Below are positions 21,469 through 33,914 of a DNA stretch of 64,000 nt, piece by piece. The position numbers and the translations under genes are program-made. The DNA lies in contig JAPYXD010000680.1 in assembly GCA_030998225.1 (NCBI GenBank), positions 15,066,001 through 15,130,000 of the forward strand. The letters are read 5' to 3'. This DNA comes from Diplolepis rosae. Its lineage: Eukaryota > Arthropoda > Insecta > Hymenoptera > Diplolepididae. Under the pieces are notes generated by a model. That model made no database searches and was not told the origin of the DNA. It saw only the letters and a program-made list of their open reading frames with translations. How positions within the stretch are numbered: position 1 is the stretch's first letter; each line of letters begins with the position of its first letter.

Positions 21469-22833
21469 TGTACCACGATCCACGAAATGCTAATGCAAAG
21501 TCGATTAAGAAGTGTAATAGAGACAGTTTTTCTAAAAAAATATCGTATAGAATAATATAAAAGTGAATAACAATTTATTCTAATTGGTAGAAAAATAAAA
21601 AAAAAATGTCTACACGCTTGATGTCTTTTAAATATCATCCATTATAAATTAATTTTTTGAAACCACTAGAAAAAACTCAGTCATTAAATGGTTAAATAGT
21701 AGGAAACCTTTATGTAGGAAATGGGTTTAAAGATAATGGTATGCAAGGTAAATTTCATGCAGCGACTCTCTTTTAATCGTATTCCGGGTCATAAAGGGTT
21801 GTTTTCTACTTCCTTTTTGGCAATCGTGGTGGCAAAGTGGCCAATCGTTTTGCGTATTGCAATTCAGACGCTGCAAGCGGATTGTGGAGCGCAATATGAA
21901 TATGTAACAAGAACACTTGAGTCTTCTGTGCCTGACCTGGCAATAATAAGTCTCCTCTAGTCATGAAGAATACCACGTATATCTGATGGTCTCTTGGGAA
22001 CAACTCGTTTTCGTTGCACGTAGTCGCGATCTTTCTTCCACAATCTTGATACATGTTCCAGAATCGATATCGAAAACGTGTGAGTCGTGGGAAAAAACGT
22101 ATAAAGCTTCTTTCAAATATCCTACCAATACGTTTTCTCCACCAGTTCATTTTTCATGCAGGCTGAAGAATCCATGACTAAAATGTATCATTTTTCCATC
22201 AAATACTAAATTTACTTATAAAGTTAAATATACTTTGATGTTTTGCATTAACGTGATACATTTTCCATTCGTCGCTACGACTTATTATATCCGGTTGGCA
22301 TAACGATATCAGATTTGAATTTAATATTGAAACTTCAACTGTCAGCTAAGTATAAACTTTAAAATGTAGTTTAAGTTATCATTCGAAACCAGAAAATTCA
22401 TTCTAAAGTCTAGATATTTTTCAATAAGTCAATAAAGATATTCCTTTTGTATATGCTTTATCTAACTGATTTAGTGTGGAATAATTTTTCCTAAGAAAAG
22501 TTTTTGGTCGGGAAAAAGCGTAGAAAAATCAATAGACAGTGTGTCTTAATTTCTCAGATGATAAATTCTAAGACCTAGCCTCAACAGAAAACCATGTCTT
22601 TCGTGATCAGGGAGAAGAAGATTTATCTGGGCATAAGTAAACGACATTAAGGAAGATCGATCGGCCAGTGGAGGCACCGACTCCATAATTACAAATCCCC
22701 CTGTGCTTGACTTATCTACTCCGTTTGTTAACTCATCTCTCTAAATTGAGAAAAGAAAGTACTTGCTACTTATCGCTCTTTAATGTATTTCTGTTTCGTT
22801 TGCTGGCTACAAAAATGATCATTTAATCCTCAC
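21469..22833. other. Intron 2 next to exon 2, no gene called
   Basis: Open frames at 21721-22177 on both strands show no recognisable family and are not called. The stretch at 22600-22760, flanking exon 2, has higher complexity than the distant intron and no repeat signature. Confidence 0.35.
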
Positions 22834-22953
22834 CGGTTAACTGCAGTATCTGAAGTTTTAATGTTCGGATCTCTGCGGTGAGCCTCTCAACTTCAAGCCT
22901 TGTCTCCTCTTCGCGTTGATTTGCCTCCAGCAGATTGACAGCTGTGACAGGAC
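22834..22953 (-). CDS. CSGALNACT: Chondroitin sulfate N-acetylgalactosaminyltransferase, exon 2 (coiled-coil stem)
   Basis: This 120-nt exon has the acceptor TTTTAAG before 22953 and the donor G|GTGAGGA after 22834. It encodes PVTAVNLLEANQREEETRLE and then VERLTAEIRTLKLQILQLT. The hydrophobic heptad pattern and many Glu/Arg residues predict a coiled coil of about 35 residues (model residues 48-82). CSGALNACT proteins have such a stem between the membrane anchor and the catalytic domain, where it spaces or dimerises the enzyme in the Golgi lumen. Phases decide the call: two leading bases complete the glycine codon of exon 1, and one trailing base joins the two leading bases of exon 3, again giving glycine. 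It is too short to be found by open-frame length. It was recognised from splice sites, phase and composition. Confidence 0.87.
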
Positions 22954-23034
22954 CTTAAAAGACAAAATATTTTCTCACGTTATCACATTTATTTTTGATA
23001 TGCTTTCATAAAACTTTAATTTTTAAAGATTCCA

Positions 23035-24830
23035 CATGGAGAAAAATGGATAGTCAAATATAGGACAATCCTATTATATGCATATTCAGTTGTAATGTCT
23101 AGAAATTTAGTTGTAGTATATAGGGGTCATTCCATATTAGATTGACAATCGATGTCGCAGATTTGAAAGGGATGATTTTTTTTCGGTTCTTTATCAACAA
23201 TAAATAGACACGTATTTTTTTGTTTGTCCAAAAAAAATTTTTTTACAAGTATACGATTTTTCGAATTTTCTAAGAAATGATATTTTCGACATAGCAAGCG
23301 CACTTTCAACCCTGTTTATCTTGAAAAAAATTGTTCGCACGAAAAATTTTCGAAATTACGAAAATTAGGGTTTTGACTCTTCTTTACAGAGATTGTTGCG
23401 AAAAAATTGTTTAAATATTTTCTAACATACAAAAGTAAAAAAATAAACGCAAAATCGTTTTTTTCCAAATTTGGCCCCTTCCGAAATTTTTTTTTAGTGT
23501 TTTTAGATTTTTTGAAGTCTGTTATAAAATATGAAGATTGAATCAAAATGGCTGGATCATTGACACGGAAATTATGGAATTTTGAAGAGCCTCAAGCGGC
23601 CTCGCGTGCAATCCGGGCGCTTCTACACGCGGCGAGCGTTTTGCCGGGCGTAAGTTATTAGCGGTAAAAATAAAGAAATAAACGCAAAATCGTTTCTTTC
23701 CAAATTGGGCCCCTTTCAAAAATTTGTTTTTTCTTGAATTCAGATTCTTTGAAGTCTGTTATAAAATATGACGATTGAATCAAAATGGCTGGATCATTGA
23801 TTCGGAAGTTATGGAATTTTGAAGAGGCGCGCGCGGCCTCGCGTGCAATCCGGGCGCTTCCACACGCGGCGAGCGTTTTACCTGGCGTAAGTTATTAGCG
23901 GAAAAAGTAAATGTAAACGCTCAAAAGTAAAGAAATAAACGCAAAATCGTTTCTTTCCAAATTAGGCCCCTTTCAAAAATTTGTTTTTTCTTGAATTTAG
24001 ATTCTTTGAAGTCTGTTATAAAATATGACGATTGAATCAAAATGGCTGGATCATTGATTCGGAAGTTATGGAATTTTGAAGAGGCTCGCGCGGCCTCGCG
24101 TGCAATCCGGGCGCTTCCACACGCGGCGAGCGTTTTACCGGGCGTAAGTTATTAGCGGTAAAAATAAAGAAATAAACGCAAAATCGTTTCTTTCCAAATT
24201 GGGCCCCTTTCAAAAATTTGTTTTTTCTTGAATTTAGATTCTTTGAAGTCTGTTATAAAATATGACGATTGAATCAAAATGGCTGGATCATTGATTCGGA
24301 AGTTATGGAATTTTGAAGAGCCTCAAGCGACCTCGCGTGCAATCCGGCTTTTATTTCTTTACTTTTGTATGTTAGAAAATATTTAAACAATTTTTTCGCA
24401 ACAATCTCTGTAAAGAAGATTCAAAACCCTAATTTTCGTAATTTCGAAAATTTTTCGTGCGAACAATTTTTTTCAAGATAAACAGGTTTGAAAGTGCCCT
24501 TGCTATGTCGAAAATATCATTTCTTAGAAAATTCGAAAAATCGTATACTTGTAAAAAATTTTTTTTTGGATAAACGAAAAAATATGTGTCTATTTATTGT
24601 TGATAAAGAACCGAAAAAACTTATCTCGTTCAAATCTGCGACATCGACTGTCAATCTAATATGGAATGATCCATAGATATTCACCTGTAATACGATTTAA
24701 TATCTTAGATATTACAGTTAAATATCTAGAGATTACAACTGAAAATATTAGATGGCTGTTCTTTTAGTTGAATATCTAGATAATCATTTTAACTATCCAT
24801 TTTCTTCAGTGTAGAAAGTTATATTTGCAA
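23035..24830. mobile_element. ATATCTAGATAT-word element, interrupted
   Basis: The left end ACATGGAGAAAAATGGATAGT and the right end ACTATCCATTTTCTTCAGTGT are inverted. The body words are TAAATATCTAGA and ATATTACAGTT types. It is interrupted at 23124-24672 by the foldback element; without it about 247 bp remain. The ACACTG-AGAAAA terminus resembles those at 34213 and 34491. Confidence 0.7.
23124..24672. mobile_element. Foldback element with CpG-rich tandem core
   Basis: Arms of about 330 bp (23124-23456 and 24346-24672) are inverted, with ends GGTCATTCCATATTAGATTG and its complement. The bases ATAG lie just outside both ends, a possible 4-bp target duplication. Between the arms are four tandem units of about 235-258 bp starting near 23443, 23676, 23934 and 24171. 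Each has AATAAACGCAAAATCG and a CpG-rich block with GCCTCGCGTGCAATCCGG. No transposase is present. Confidence 0.88.
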
Positions 24831-27800
24831 TACGATAGAAATGGGATTATTTATTCATTTAAATTAATTATTGAAATCGTTAAATAATTTGATTTCTTTA
24901 AGTGTGCATAAATATTTTCAACTCTATTCAGATTTAGATATTTTTCTGGTTTTAAAAACCTTAATTTTTCTACATTACAGTTTGTATAAGATCCTATTAA
25001 AACAATTGAAAAGCGCCTAAATGTTTTTATTGTTGATTATTATTATTGAATCTTTGGTTACATGAAACATAATAATCATTTCTTTTTACATTATTTCATA
25101 TATATTTCTCAATCTTTAGAATTTCTTTTAACTCTTCAAAATTGTATATTATTCTTTACACTTTCTATGAATATTTATTTACAAACTTTCTTTTAACTCT
25201 TCAAAATTGTACATTATTCTTTACACTTTCTATAAATATTTATTTACAAACTTTCTAAGATTCGACATGAGCATATTTAAATTCCCTAAATTCTTTGCAC
25301 TTCTGATATTTTGATTTAAAAATACTTTATAACTCTTATTTCCAGCTTTAAACACTTTTCTAGTTTTCTGCAAAGTAGAAAATTAAGAGATGATTATTAA
25401 ATTTGAAATCTGAGAAAATCTAGCTTTTAGGTGATTTAAAGGGATATTAGAAACTTCATAATTCCAGGAAACCAAGAAACTTCAAAAATTGCATAATTAA
25501 TATTAAAATAATTTTTTAGTTTGTTTACACTTAAAATTCCAAATAACCTTTTTAAAAAATGTGCAAAATGAAAAAAATTGATAAAATTTAGGCTTAAATT
25601 TTTCAGAAAATTGAAAAACAACAAAAATTGATTAATTGGAAAGTGTGGACAACCTTTTTCTGGTGTTCTTATCCTCCATATTTTTATTCTCATTTTGAAT
25701 ATTCTTAATCTACATATTTGATGTCGAAGATTCAAAGAATGAGAGATATAAGACAATAATACATTTTAAGATATGAATTTTAGTGAGTGTGAAAATTTTA
25801 CAAATTTGGAGTTTATGAAACGGAAATATTAAATGATACACCTTAATGAATTGGAAAATTTTCAATTGTAAAAAATCAAATAATTAAAATATGTAATATG
25901 TATGTATGTGTATGTAGAGTGATGATACAAAATTTTAAAACTACAATGGATAGATAGATCATTTGATCACGGTCTATGCGAGTGTGTCTTCAGATTTTCA
26001 ATTATATTTCCATGTTATTAACATTATTGAGAAATGAATTCTCCTGGGATTTTTTAACCGACTTGCTTCGAGTTCCGACCTAAAATATAAGGATTGCCGA
26101 ATGGACATTTAACTCTAGAGACAAATATTAAAATAGATTAAAATATCTTTAGATTTAGAATATGAATCTTTATTTATCATTTTTATATTCTTCAACTCAA
26201 TAAAAATGAATTTTATAAGCATCGATTGTTTATAATATGTTTCAGTTATTTTTTCTAAATTTTTATCTATTTTTTAGTTGTTTTATTGTGTTTATTGAAT
26301 ATCCACTCGTTAATTTTCCTTACGTGTATATTATTCATGTCTAGTAGAAAAATAATGATGGATCTCTCAAATTGCCGTATACATTTTGTTTTAGATTAAA
26401 AATAATTAAAAAAGTTTACTTTAGCAAATCCAAATTTTTTTATTTGTTGGTTCATATTTCATAATTTTTTCGTAACAACCCATAACATTTGAATATTCCG
26501 CAAATAAAAAATTCTCATTAAAAAGTTTCAGTTCTGGATTGAAGCACACTATTCATACAAAATTTGGAGCGCATATTTAACACAATATAAAAAAATAATA
26601 ATAAAAATCTATGATGTTAAGGTGGATGCAATAAATATAATATTGCATTGAGATTTTATCGGGTTGCTTTTACGGCGTCTTCTTTATGAAATGACTGTCG
26701 GCTGGTATTTTATTTAACGTTACATTCACTATACGCGTTCGAATGCAACCTCCATTGTGTCCGAAGCTTTGAAAAAGTTTATAACCTGTAAACTTCCCCT
26801 TTTTACCTTCTCTACCAACCCAATTTCTGATAATACGAGAAAGATGAATCCACGTTTTGAGGCAGTTGTCGTGCCAAAAATAAGGTCTCTGGAAACAAAG
26901 GTTTTTTTATGATTTTCAGACTTGAAATTATATTATTAGTCGTGTCTTATGAAAGAAAAAACATCATTTTCAAGGAAAAAAGTTTCAAACTAGCGAAAAA
27001 TAATACTTTTAATAATGTTTTTGTAATAGAATTTTTCCTTATTACACAGAGATCGAAGTTTACAATTTTTGCTAAACTACTTTTCAATTTTGGGAAAAAC
27101 GTGTCATAGTGTGAATTTTTCGCCGTGAAATACTCAACTGTAGAAAAACTGTATGATAACACATCACTCAATAAGTTTCCGGTCTATGTAAAAAAACACA
27201 GTTTTTTCGAGAAAATAGATTCCATTCAATGAAATCCGAAAATTTAAATTAATTTTTTGAAGAAAAAAATTTATTCTGTGAAAAAAATTTGATAATTTCA
27301 AATCGAATCGTATTCCAATTCACATTTATAATTCAACACTTATTATTTTGCATAAAATTCAAATTTATAATTAAACAATGATACAAATTTAAAATAAGAT
27401 CTGTTATACAAATTTCAATTTATAATAAAACACTTATGTAATAAAGAATAATTTCAAAATAGTAATGAAGATATTGGAACCTAATAGAGATATTTTAACT
27501 GATAAAATTGTATTTATTAAGAACGAAATAAAAAACACGATTTGAAATTTTATTATTTTCAGAGATTTCATAATCCCCCAATATTGCAATGAACTCCAAT
27601 CAAATTTTTTGAAATGCAAATTTGTTCCCAGAATTCGCTTGAAAATCAATTAAATTTTGATTCTAATCATTTGTCTGTGATTAAATTTTGATCGACATTG
27701 GACAAATACCTTTAAAACAAAATTAATTCTGTGTACGACGGTTCGATTTCGAAAATGTAATTGTAATGAGATTCTAATTAGTAAAATTTATACCATCGAA

Positions 27801-27975
27801 TTCATTGTGAAATTTAAAATGCCACAAAGTTTAAATATTATTTTGATAACATTTTTTCAACATTTAATATTAAATGCAGTTTAAACTGAAATTGTTTTCA
27901 AAAAGATAAACTTAAACTGAGGGAAATTTTGCAATTGCATCGTGATTACTACAATTGATAAGTTTAAGTTTTCTC
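24831..27975. other. AT-rich intron 1 DNA, about 3.1 kb, no gene seen
   Basis: This stretch is almost featureless. It contains a 65-bp tandem duplication at 25123-25253 and a short GTATGTAT run near 25899. The segment at about 26640-26860 has higher complexity and may be conserved non-coding sequence. No coding sequence is recognised. Confidence 0.45.
25123..25253. repeat. 65-bp tandem duplication
   Basis: Two copies of a 65-bp unit containing TTAACTCTTCAAAATTGTA and ATTATTCTTTACACTTTCT differ at about two positions. This is a recent local duplication. Confidence 0.85.
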
Positions 27976-27979
27976 TTAA

Positions 27980-28692
27980 GGGGACCATTCTATATAGATG
28001 GTTCAATAAATCCGTTTTTTTTCATCATGAATCAATTCTATATACATTCAGAAACATCTCTGTAAAATCTCAGGCCGAAATTCGAAAATTTGCAAACGAT
28101 ATGGATTTTTGCATCACATCACGTCCCGCAGCCCGTACTTGGCGCGTTCAAGCTGTGTTTTTCTCGTCGGTATACCGATTTCGGCCAATTCGAAATCAAA
28201 TACTGTGCGAAGAATCGGAGGGATTGCTGTATGGGCTAGTAATAGCCGAATAGTGTTTTAAAATACATAAGTTGAAAAAATGTGGTTTTCGAACGTAAAA
28301 ACTTTAAACACGTTTTTCTCAAAACCACGTTTTTCCAACTGACGTGCGCAATAGCCCGAGACAACAAAATTGAAATTTTCACAAAACGCGTTGAAATTCA
28401 TGTAAAAAAGGGTCGAACTAAAAAAACGAGACGTTAATTCAAAGAGAACGTAATAATGAACAAAAAATGTTCAACACTTTTTGTTCTAGATTGAATTCCA
28501 GAGCCTACTTTGAACGCTCAGATTTCAGGACTGAGTCGGAATTTTGACCAACAATTTATTTTGTATTAATGCGTCAATAAAGAACAACAACTGTATTGAA
28601 TTTCATGTCCCTACGACGAATAATTTCTCTGCGATTCACGTGTAAAGTTGAGATACGAAAACCGCCGTTTACTCGTATATGGAATGGTCCTC
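27980..28692. mobile_element. TTAA-flanked element, GGGGACCATTC ends
   Basis: TTAA (27976-27979), then GGGGACCATTCTATATA; ATATGGAATGGTCCTC, then TTAA (28693-28696). It is 713 bp. The centre (28300-28341) contains AACTTTAAACACGTTTTTCT, a module shared with two other TTAA elements with different ends. There is no transposase. Confidence 0.85.
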
Positions 28693-28696
28693 TTAA

Positions 28697-30040
28697 TACA
28701 ACTGTACAACCATTCTAGGAAGAGTTGTAGCAACTACAAGAAGGTTTACGAACTGTAAAGAATCGGGCTGGTAAGTGCGATAAATTCTGTGGCGTTTCGC
28801 TCTTGCGAAAAGAGTATAAGTGAAATATATGTAAATGTATCTGTTTTTGGTTTAATGAGCATTCTGCTTCCCAAAGGCAATGTATCAAAACGAGCCTTTC
28901 GCTTTAATGCTTCGGACGCTTTTTAATACTAATTGATAAAAAATGCTCATAAAAATATTCACATGGGAAAAATTCTTTTGCCTCGGATATTATCATGAGT
29001 GGAAATCCAATATATATGTTTAGAAATAACCAGTTCTTCTAGACAGGTAATTTAAGAACATGAAAAAATCTGCTCCAGCCTGGACTATTAAAAAATTTTA
29101 TCAGACGTAAAAAAGAAATGCCAAAAATCTTTTAGATAGATAAAGTACTTTTGATAATTATTGGATTCTTTGTAGGCTGTTCTGTTGAGCGATACTTAAA
29201 TCATATTCCTTGTCTGGGTGTGAATGCATTTTCTACTGTAGAAAGGACGTGATAAATCTCCAAGTAGTTACGGTAAGCTTTGATCAGACACAATCTGATT
29301 CGAAGAAACTTTTACTGATGAATTCAGTTCTCTAGGTATTAGGATAAAAAAATTCCAGTTGAATTTAACATAGATTAGTTGATTTGAATTTATATTTACT
29401 CAATATTATTTTTCGGAATTTAAAACATTTTATTTTTGAAGATTGAAAAATAAATATATTTTTTTCAGGTGATGAATATAGCCTTTTTTCGAAAGAATAT
29501 TTGTTTGTTTGAAAGAAACTTCATTTACTGGATTAAATAAAACTCTAATAATTCCTTTAATTTAAACATTATTTTGTATTTACATCAAGAATATTTTCTT
29601 GATCATAAAAAACAAGATCTCAAAAATCACATTAATTTTTTCTATCGAATTTCATTTCCAGTTGAAGAATAATGTTACCTTTGACGTCGTGAAGGGCTTT
29701 TTCTGGGCAAATATTACTGAAGCATGTCGTGTATAGACGATTTATCTAAAATATTCGTAAGAAGTTCTTGTACACTGGCAACATGCCCACAATCGAACCC
29801 TTCAGTAACACTATTAACTATGCATATCAGTATAGTATTCATATTTCGTGACCCAGAATCCTCTATCTCTGAAAATTACTGCTTAAGAAATAGCATTCTG
29901 ACTAAATAAATTACAGAATTTCTGTATCTCCAATTTCATTAAAACTGAAGGTATTAAACATGAAGAAGAATGCAATTCAATTTTTTTTTGTATTATAAAT
30001 TAAAATTTTATCATGAATCGAAATTTTTTCGATTTTTCGA
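28697..30040. other. Intron 1 DNA, no gene seen
   Basis: AT-rich DNA. The segment at about 28720-28930 has higher complexity and could be regulatory. No repeat ends or coding sequence are recognised. Confidence 0.4.
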
Positions 30041-30044
30041 TTAA

Positions 30045-30712
30045 GGTAGTTGATCCACGAAAATTAGACCTCAAGCAAAAATAGATAATTTTGCTTTCAA
30101 AAATAGCAATATTATTATTGAAGGGCTATTTTGGACGAGAAAAGATTAATTACCATGAAAAAAATTTGAAATACAGAAAAATAATTTTATTAATAAATTT
30201 TATTTTTGCCCCAACTTTTTTTCTTATCGCTTCTTACCAAATTTTAAAAAATTATGCGATTTTAATAAATTACAAATCACTTCTTCAAGAAAAAGATTCC
30301 CTACAACTTAACCATTTCCAATTTTCGAAAATGAATAAATTATTATTAAATTCAGCAATTTGTTTATAAAATTTTTTTTTTTGGAAAATGTCTTTTTAAT
30401 GGTTTCAGCCATTAAAGAATTTATTTTTAAAAATCAGAAACGATGCAGTTTTGGGAAATATTTTCTCTGAAAAAATGATTCATGATTTATTGGAATCGCA
30501 TAATTTTTTAAAATTTGGTAAGAATCGATATGAAAAAAAGTTGGGTCAAAAATTAAATTTATTAATAAAATTATTTTTCTGTATTTTAAATTTTTTTCAT
30601 GTAAAATAATCTTTTCTCTTTCAAAATAGCCCCTTAATAATAATATTGCTATTCTTGAAAGCAAAATTATCTATTTTTGCCTGAGTTCTAATTTTCGTGG
30701 ATGAAAACTACC
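30045..30712. mobile_element. GGTAGTT foldback element, uninterrupted copy
   Basis: TTAA (30041-30044) then GGTAGTTGATCCACGAAAAT; the right end is AACTACC then TTGA (30713-30716), one base off TTAA. Inverted arms of about 300 bp give mirrored open frames at 30091-30369 and 30434-30664 with near-identical peptides. These reflect the palindrome, not a gene. This copy is the empty-site reference for the Helentron-like insertion at 10354-11749. Confidence 0.88.
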
Positions 30713-30716
30713 TTGA

Positions 30717-32973
30717 AGGAAAAGTATGTCAAAGAAAATTTTTGTTGGTAAAAGCATCGAACTTCAGAAAAACAATTTGAAGATCAATAGAGCTTCTAAT
30801 GAAGTATGCTATCTATAAACATTCATAAAATTTTGATTGTTTAACTGACATTCAACACTTTTTTCGTCAGGAATTCCAAAAAAGATATTTAAAAAAATAT
30901 AGATATCTTAACTATAATTAGTAGTTTGTTTAAAAACTTTATCCAGTGATTTATGTTTGTCTATTCAGTGAAATTGAGAGAGTCAAATATTGTAACTTAA
31001 ATACATTGTCAATGCTATTTTAAATAATTTCGACTTGAGGAAGTGTATAATTTTACTAAAATCTGTTTCCTCTGCTCATTTTATTTACTTTTCGTGGTAC
31101 TTGCTGGTAATAATAAATATGCAGATATGTTGCACTGAACTTTGAATTATGCACCATCGGACAAACAAACTGTGATAGCCTCCCTATTTGATGAAACACT
31201 TAGCCTTCGACGTGGGTACCAATCTGCAGGAAATGTATACCCAAGGGCAAATGCAGCATGTTGACCTGTATCTATCTACTAAGTGGACTGACCTGAAGTT
31301 TGCCAGGTCCTCGTTTATGGGTTTGCACTTCCATACGAGTTTGACTTGCTCTTTCATATCTCCCTCAACCCTCTATTACCCTTTCACCACCAACAATTTC
31401 ATCCGACGAACTGTATAAACATATCTGCATCACAAGAGGGATTGAGAACACATCTGAACCAATAGAACATCCAATAAAGGAAACGAATTGGAGAAAATGA
31501 AATGTAGATACTCTGTCCAATGCATTCCATGAAGTACCAGTTCCTCTATTAAGACTTCTATGGTGTCAACGATATTTCTATTGACTGCATTTTTTCTAAT
31601 AAATTTTTTTAATCAATAAGAACGAAATATTCTTTCTCGTATTTTTGGTGCAGCTTTGAGATTTAAAAAAATGTTCAATTCGTCGTGAAAAGTTACATTC
31701 TTTTCAGAGCGAAAGAAAGTACGAATTTGAAATTTTATCATTTCATTTACTTTTTCACTAAAATCACAAAATCGTGTTGGGTCAACAAAGCTATAGGAAT
31801 AAACCAATCAAAATTTCATTTCTTCTACCAAGTCTCTTTTTGCTTGATTCGAAACAAACTTTTTATAAATTTTTTTTAATACTTTTTTGATCATAAAAAG
31901 ATAACTAACTAAATTAGTAAAGAATTACTAGTTATTAGTACTCTATAAAGAAATTATTTAAAAATTTCACGCAATTTTTCTACTGATCTGGATTCAGATA
32001 TTATTATAATTAAAAGTCAATTTCTGATTTTTAAGAATATAATTTATCAAATTTTTCGTCATTTCCTGGTTTTTTTCGGTGGAATTTACACCCTGAAATT
32101 CAATAGGCCTAATTCAGTATATTATAGCGTTAAAATTTCATACAACTTTTTTGAGTCCGCTAAGAAATAGAAAAAATACAGAAGCAAAGAGGAAGAAACG
32201 GAAGCAAACAGAAAGTCCCTACGAATTCGCAATTCAATTACGATATTTGAACTGGGAATTATCAATAAATCGGTGGACCTGAGTTCTGACGTGACATCTG
32301 CAATCCCAGCGGTATATGGAGGGAGTCGAAGCTCATATAAGTGTCTGTTCAAATGCATTCGTGTTAACATGCGCGTATTTGTTCAGTAGGTCGCCTCTCG
32401 CAATGTGTATTCTGGACATTCATCATCGACTTCCAAATACCGACGAGAATGCTGTGTCTCGTTGTTTACTGGTCATTTTTCGTTTCGTTGGGCATATTCA
32501 TTTACTCGCTAATTAAATGTGCGCCAGGGAACATCGAAATAAAACAATCCACCAATCATTCGCAATAGGAACTAATTACGGTGCTTTCAAATTTCTACTT
32601 GCTGCACTTCTGCTGATTCATTTAAGTTTTTGAGCCCGCAATAATATTAATATTACAAAAATATACAAAAATATATTAGCAATTTGAAAACTTTAGGAAG
32701 CAAATGTTTAGCTGAGTGGAAACTGGAAAATGTCCTCAACTCAATGTAGGATTTGTGAAACATTTTCTAATTTGGTAAAGGAATGAGTTTGGAAAAATAT
32801 ACTGCATTTTGATATATGCAAGTAATTGACTTTAAAAATTGTTCTCGATCAAATTAAGTAACTTGAAATATTCTCTAATAAATTACAATTATTCAGTCTC
32901 AAGTTATTTAGTAAAATGACATTTCTCAAGAGGAGTGAGAATTTAAATAGTTTGTATAAATGAAAGTCCTGAA
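30717..32973. other. Intron 1 DNA, no gene seen
   Basis: AT-rich sequence. Patches at about 31090-31560 and 32290-32600 have higher complexity without repeats and may be conserved non-coding DNA. No coding sequence is recognised. Confidence 0.35.
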
Positions 32974-32975
32974 TA

Positions 32976-33110
32976 CGAGGGTTGTTTGAAAAGTTCCAGG
33001 CCTCACATAGAGATGGTGTTAAGCCCATGGATATGTAGATTATTGGTTGCAAATCGATGTCATTGGGTAATAGACCAGAGCGTGATATTCAGATGGCGAA
33101 CTCAATGTAA
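32976..33110. mobile_element. mariner terminus, isolated fragment
   Basis: CGAGGGTTGTTTGAAAAGTT after TA (32974-32975) is a typical insect mariner end and resembles the terminus at 45661 (CGTGGGTTGTTCGATAAGT). Only about 130 bp of mariner-like sequence is evident. No transposase is present. Confidence 0.6.
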
Positions 33111-33914
33111 AATTATACTACAGTCGTCCCCCATGCGGAAATTTCTTTATTTTGCCTTATTTTATGTAACGGCCCTGATAAAGTTCGTATACGGCCTGAA
33201 TAAGCTCCCCTTATTATTAACTAAGGCAGCCTGAAGTATACCGTATTTACGGTACCTGCACGGCCCTGACAGGATACGGATAAGATCGACTCTGTTGGTG
33301 ATCAGGATCTACTATTTGCTGCTGCCGTTTGTTTTGATTTTCGCTTCTGTTTAACTCTGTCATAACCTTTTTAAACCTGCCTAGATTCGTAAAAATAAAA
33401 AGATTTTTCTGAATATGCTTTTAAAATAGTTAATTATACTGATTTAGTGGGATTCTTTCGATGCACGAAAATTTCAAATTTTGAAATTGAAAAAAAATTT
33501 CCAACTTGTTTCTTGACGTTAAAATGTAAAAAGTTATATACTATGTAAATTATTATCCATTTTTTAGACAAAATATATGAGATACATAAAAAACGTTAAG
33601 ATGAAAAATTATTTGCCTAAATGAGGTCTACACATTCTTATTGAGAAATTTCTCGACAGGATGTATATTTTATGTTTTGATTTGTAATATTGAAAAAATT
33701 CGATTTTTTTCACCAAAATATGTGAGATACGAAATAAGCGTTGTTCTGCAAAATTGTTTCCTTAAATAAAGTCTACGATTATTTTTCCTTTTTGAGATAT
33801 TTGGAAGAAACTAAATAAATTATTTTAATCATGTAATTTATTAAAAAGTTACTGAAATGTATACAGAAAATTGAGCGCGAAGCATGAATGTCATGATGAG
33901 AATGTGTTCCTTAA

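Noticed and set aside
21721..22177. Overlapping plus and minus frames of 63-114 residues
   Set aside because: No recognisable domain, no splice-phase link to CSGALNACT and no repeat signature. Not enough to call a gene.
23127..24676. Two open frames with nearly the same 60-residue peptide (MKVRLLCRKYHFLENS-type) at 23127-23309 and 24488-24676
   Set aside because: They are the two inverted arms of one foldback element, so identity follows from the palindrome. Composition is Lys/Phe/Asn-rich and no family is recognised.
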